Shown: positions 60,790-64,000 of the stretch, piece by piece | How positions within the stretch are numbered: position 1 is the stretch's first letter | Layout of the letters: each line of letters starts with the position of its first letter | Assembly (NCBI GenBank): GCA_012932295.1 | Contig: JAAONU010000004.1 | Coordinates: 29,304,304 to 29,368,303 of the forward strand | Source: Cyclina sinensis | Lineage: Eukaryota; Mollusca; Bivalvia; Venerida; Veneridae | DNA length: 64,000 nt | Direction of reading: 5' to 3' | Position numbers and translations under genes: made by a program | Notes under the pieces: model-generated | What the model saw: only the letters and a program-made list of their open reading frames with translations | The model's database searches: none | Told to the model about the DNA's origin: nothing

Positions 60790-63464
60790 ATGCCATCGAA
60801 AAAACGAACAGAATCCATTCTGACTCTGTACGCTAAGCTGGAAGACTTTGTAAAGTCTGAAGATGACTCGACAGACAAAGAGGATGACTGTAGTGAAGTT
60901 ATGGAACAGTTTAACAGAATTTTAAAGTGGAGAAAGCCACCAAAGCATCAAGATCTTGTTCATTCGGAGGTTCTTAACGGGAAAATAACAGATGATCATA
61001 GGGGACCTGACCCATGGAAAGGAGACGAAGAGGAGGTTACCGTTATAAATGGTGACACTTTGCTATTTCGCGCCATGCTGTTGCCTGTCGAGGAAGGCAG
61101 CATGAGAGAGGAAAACCTCAACTTCATTATAAAAGAGCTGCTGATCAAAAGATATCCTAAACTGATTGTTCATCCAAAGACAAATGAAGAATGCAAAGGA
61201 ATGACGCCGATCCACCTTGCAATTCTGAAAGGAGATATCGAACTGTTACAGTTAATGGCAGATGTGATTGATGACACTGACAACAAGACGATTGATAAAG
61301 CAAGCATCAAAAAGATCTGCGCAAATGGTTCTGTTTTTCAAAATACAGCAATGATAGCTGGAACGTTACTTGGAGTTGCATCACTCAAGTTCGACAAAAA
61401 AGTATTTGATATTGTTTTTGACCGCTTTCGTTGCGACCTGACAGACACAAATGAAATGGGAGACAACGTTGTGCATTCTTTGATCAAATTTGCCCATGTT
61501 CACCCGCAAAAAAAGAAGAAAGCGCTGGAAATGCTGCGCCATATAATGGACTGCAAATTCATAAAAGATCAGGCAGACAATAAAAAAATGTGTCAAATGA
61601 GAAGAAAGGCTCGAAAGCTGCTGATGATGGAGAACAAGGAGAAGCTCAACCCATTACAACTAGCTGCTAAACTACAACAATATGAATTCTTCGAATACAT
61701 CATGCAACACAAGGTAATTACTCTCAATTCGTTGGTTTCGTAGATTGTGGTTTACTTTACTGATTGCATATTTTGAACTTTTTTAAAATGCAGAGCTTAT
61801 GACGAACTTTCTATTCATCGCCAAAAAGTCTATGACAGTAGAAAGATGTCTGATGCATAAACATTCTCAAATCTTTAATTTATGAGTGAAGAGATCTCTG
61901 TTAATATGTTCATGATAAGTGTTGTAGAGAACTTCTGTGGCCAACTTATTACAAGTAAATATTTTACAGGTGTACCGATCAAAAGAAACAAGTGATGGTG
62001 TTTACAGTGAAGAATTATTCGATATAACAGAGATTGAAACACTGCCACTCGAAAGTGACGTTAAATCATCAGACAATGAGCAAATCAAATCAGACTACCA
62101 TGAGTCAGTCCTGGAATATATTGTCCATCACCAGACAAAAAGTGCATTCCTTTTCGCAGATTTTCTGCCAGTTAAAGGAGTTATTAAAGAAAAATGGCGC
62201 TATTATAAATCTCGGCATTATTGTTGGTTTGCATTACATTTAATTTTCATAATCACTCTGTCATTTGCTGCTGTGTTCAGGTCAAAATTGGCTGAATCAG
62301 ACACAGGAGATAACAAGGCTGACTTTAAATACCACGTCACCAGTAAACATATTCGTCACAATTGTTTCTGTCATAGGTTTTATTTTTGCATTAATGAATT
62401 TTATGTTGGAAATCGGACGGATAGGTTTGTCCCGTTTTAAATTCAAGACTTCTAAGAGCTGGTTTAACCACGGCATGCGCCTTTTTACTACCCCGTATTC
62501 GAACATGCTTTTCAGATTTTACTTTTTCCTGTTCCATCTTTTGCTTTTCGTTGATTTTATTGTTGCTTCAATGGCAGGACGGAAGTCGCTCCCAGGTTAT
62601 CATAACTATTGCTTAATCTTTGCTGTGATCATTGGCTGGTATCTACTCCTGTTCTTTCTTCAAGGATATAAACCTTTCAGTTTCTTCACAGTATTGATCC
62701 AGAGAGTTATGGTAGACCTGCTGAAATTCGCCGTTGTAATGCTGATATTACTCTTGGCATTTTCTGTTGCAATGTTTATGATAATGCAAGGTGCAAATAC
62801 AGAAGATGACGATTTTAATCATTTTGGCAAAACGATGCTTAAAATGCTTACAATAATGCTAGGTATTGGTGAGTTAGGAATTCTTTTCCAGGCCCGGCAG
62901 CCGATTCTAGCAGTTATTGTTTTTGTGCTGTTTGTACTTCTTACGACAATTCTTCTGTTGAATGCACTAATTGCGCTGATGTCCAATGCATGCACAGATT
63001 TGATGAGCAATCAGGGAGGTTTCGTTGCCACTAAAATGCATTGCCGTCTTCAACAGCTTTCGGTCATTCTTTATCTAGAAAGCTATTTTCCTAGACGCTT
63101 CTGCTACGAAGTGGGTACAGTGAAAAAGAAATTAAGATATGTTAATAATGAATGGGTTAGAAACGCACCTAGACGATTTTGGTCATTAAGTTCTCTTCAC
63201 GGGGAATTGCATGACTCCTACGACTCAGTGCAAAGTACACTTAAACCAGATGAACTGGGTCATTGGGTCACAAGACGCACGAGAAAGTCAAGAGACCGAT
63301 CAACTGCGCGTATTGTGCCCAGAAAGGAAACGGAAACTCCAACATTTTTGCAAAGACAGATAGACATAACAGACATCGACAGGAAAACATGTGACACGTG
63401 CAGCACTGAGGATGTCATTCATCTGCAATCGCAAAATGTCAGCTTATCAATAAAAGAAATATAA
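60790..63464 (+). CDS. TRPV-like cation channel, 2 exons
   Basis: Exon 1 is 60790-61713 (donor gtaatt) and exon 2 is 61970-63464 (acceptor ttttacag), phase 0, about 805 residues. The N-terminal half holds ankyrin-type repeats, ending in NPLQLAAKLQQYEFFEYIMQ, the TRPV-style last repeat. TM1 is HYCWFALHLIFIITLSFAAV, TM2 around VNIFVTIVSVIGFIFALMNF, then segments around 62510, 62600 and 62730 (TM3-TM5). The pore helix and filter are in MLKMLTIMLGIGELGILF, and TM6 is LFVLLTTILLLNALIALMSN. Such channels are tetrameric, Ca-permeable plasma-membrane sensors. Exon 2 has 1495 bases, one too many: TM1 is in one frame and TM2 onward in another, with the switch at about 62280-62345 in the extracellular loop. 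Start codon ATG 60790 follows agtagtaacgaaaa. TRPV is favoured over other TRP groups; the subtype is open. Confidence 0.85.
62280..62345 (+). other. Apparent +1 frameshift in TRPV-like exon 2
   Basis: The TM1 frame runs on to a stop near 62440 while the frame of TM2-TM6 opens before 62265. Both are open across this loop, so the extra base cannot be placed exactly. No splice pair fits in the space. Everything before and after is intact, which favours an indel in the assembly or one allele. Confidence 0.55.
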
Positions 63465-63526
63465 GTAAGCAGCATTTTTGCAGAATAGTTGAAATCCCTA
63501 CAAAGTAAACCATACAAAATTAAACC

Positions 63527-63548
63527 AATAAACAAAATATCAAATAAA
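63527..63548 (+). promoter_or_regulatory. Polyadenylation signals of the TRPV-like gene
   Basis: Two AATAAA hexamers at 63527-63532 and 63543-63548 follow the stop codon by 62 and 78 bases. Confidence 0.6.
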
Positions 63549-63559
63549 GCTTTCGGTGG

Positions 63560-64000
63560 TTTATTTTGACCCGTTTCAGTTTGCATATTGTAATATAACG
63601 ACCATTTTCAAAGCAATTTACAAAAAAATATAGCTTAGTACTTTTACAGAGTCTTACCGAGGCTAATTCAATGGCGAGGTTCATCTTTCAGGAATGATTT
63701 GGGCAAGCACACCGCAATTGTTATATCCTATTTTTAAATTTAATTTTGGTACACACCTGTAAATTTCTATTTACCTTTAGAAAACAAATTATTCTTCTGT
63801 CCATTCCTTCACATTCTATTCAGATGTAAAAGTTTCGTTTCCTTTATCTTTTTTTTATTAATTTCTGGAAATTAAACTAAGCCCGGATCAAGGGTGTCTA
63901 GTAGAAGCTATACATCTGAACTATATTGTGCCAATATGTTCGAATATTAAAGAGTTGCTGTCTTGCATAAACTTAGCAAGTACAATTCTTTTTGCTCAAG
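63560..64000. other. Right end, no gene seen
   Basis: AT-rich sequence after the channel gene. No exon or repeat recognised. Confidence 0.45.

Overview
The window is eukaryotic nuclear DNA. It is AT-rich, has multi-exon genes with GT-AG introns, and carries a heavy load of SINEs, MITEs, foldback elements and satellites. The dispersed repeats I recognise are of the bivalve mollusc type: tRNA-derived SINEs, arrays of caaggtcac/gaccttgac motifs, and blocks ending in a tcaggtgagc motif. The genes are metazoan. I would place the source in a marine bivalve, possibly a venerid-like clam, but I cannot name a species.

Layout. 1-760: satellite of about 142 bp units. 1171-5441 (+): caspase A, five exons seen, with intact catalytic His and Cys, a very long inter-subunit linker and an insertion inside the small subunit. 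5.5-12.3 kb: gene-free, with a piggyBac-type MITE, tRNA-derived SINEs and a degenerate array. 12.6-35.7 kb: a mosaic of mobile DNA. It holds a roughly 1 kb inverted repeat pair, a 5.9 kb foldback element studded with small palindromes (15.41-21.34 kb), foldback MITEs, a perfect 33-bp-arm MITE, a 3.84 kb TIR element with exon-like remnants that has cut one arm of the inverted pair (24.23-28.08 kb), and satellite arms in both orientations (29-32.7 kb). 37.47-37.97 kb: a miniature LTR element with a tRNA-Pro-type primer-binding site and tRNA-like sequence inside its repeats. 38.06-42.35 kb (+): caspase B, a tandem paralogue that looks broken. 43.3-47.1 kb: minisatellite and non-coding sequence. 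47119-55047 (-): a ten-exon polypeptide N-acetylgalactosaminyltransferase with a decayed or alternative second copy of exon 5. 56.1-57.0 kb: 42-bp minisatellite. 57-60.8 kb: no gene seen. 60790-63464 (+): two-exon TRPV-like cation channel.

The three gene families are not known to form a pathway, so this is a stretch of chromosome and not a functional cluster. The two caspases are a local duplication in the same orientation. The second has lost a splice acceptor, the reading frame and the C-terminus, and may lack the first exon. Both otherwise intact genes (GALNT and TRPV) show one apparent single-base frameshift each. In both cases the summed exon length becomes divisible by three when one base is removed, which points to assembly or allelic indels more than to gene death.
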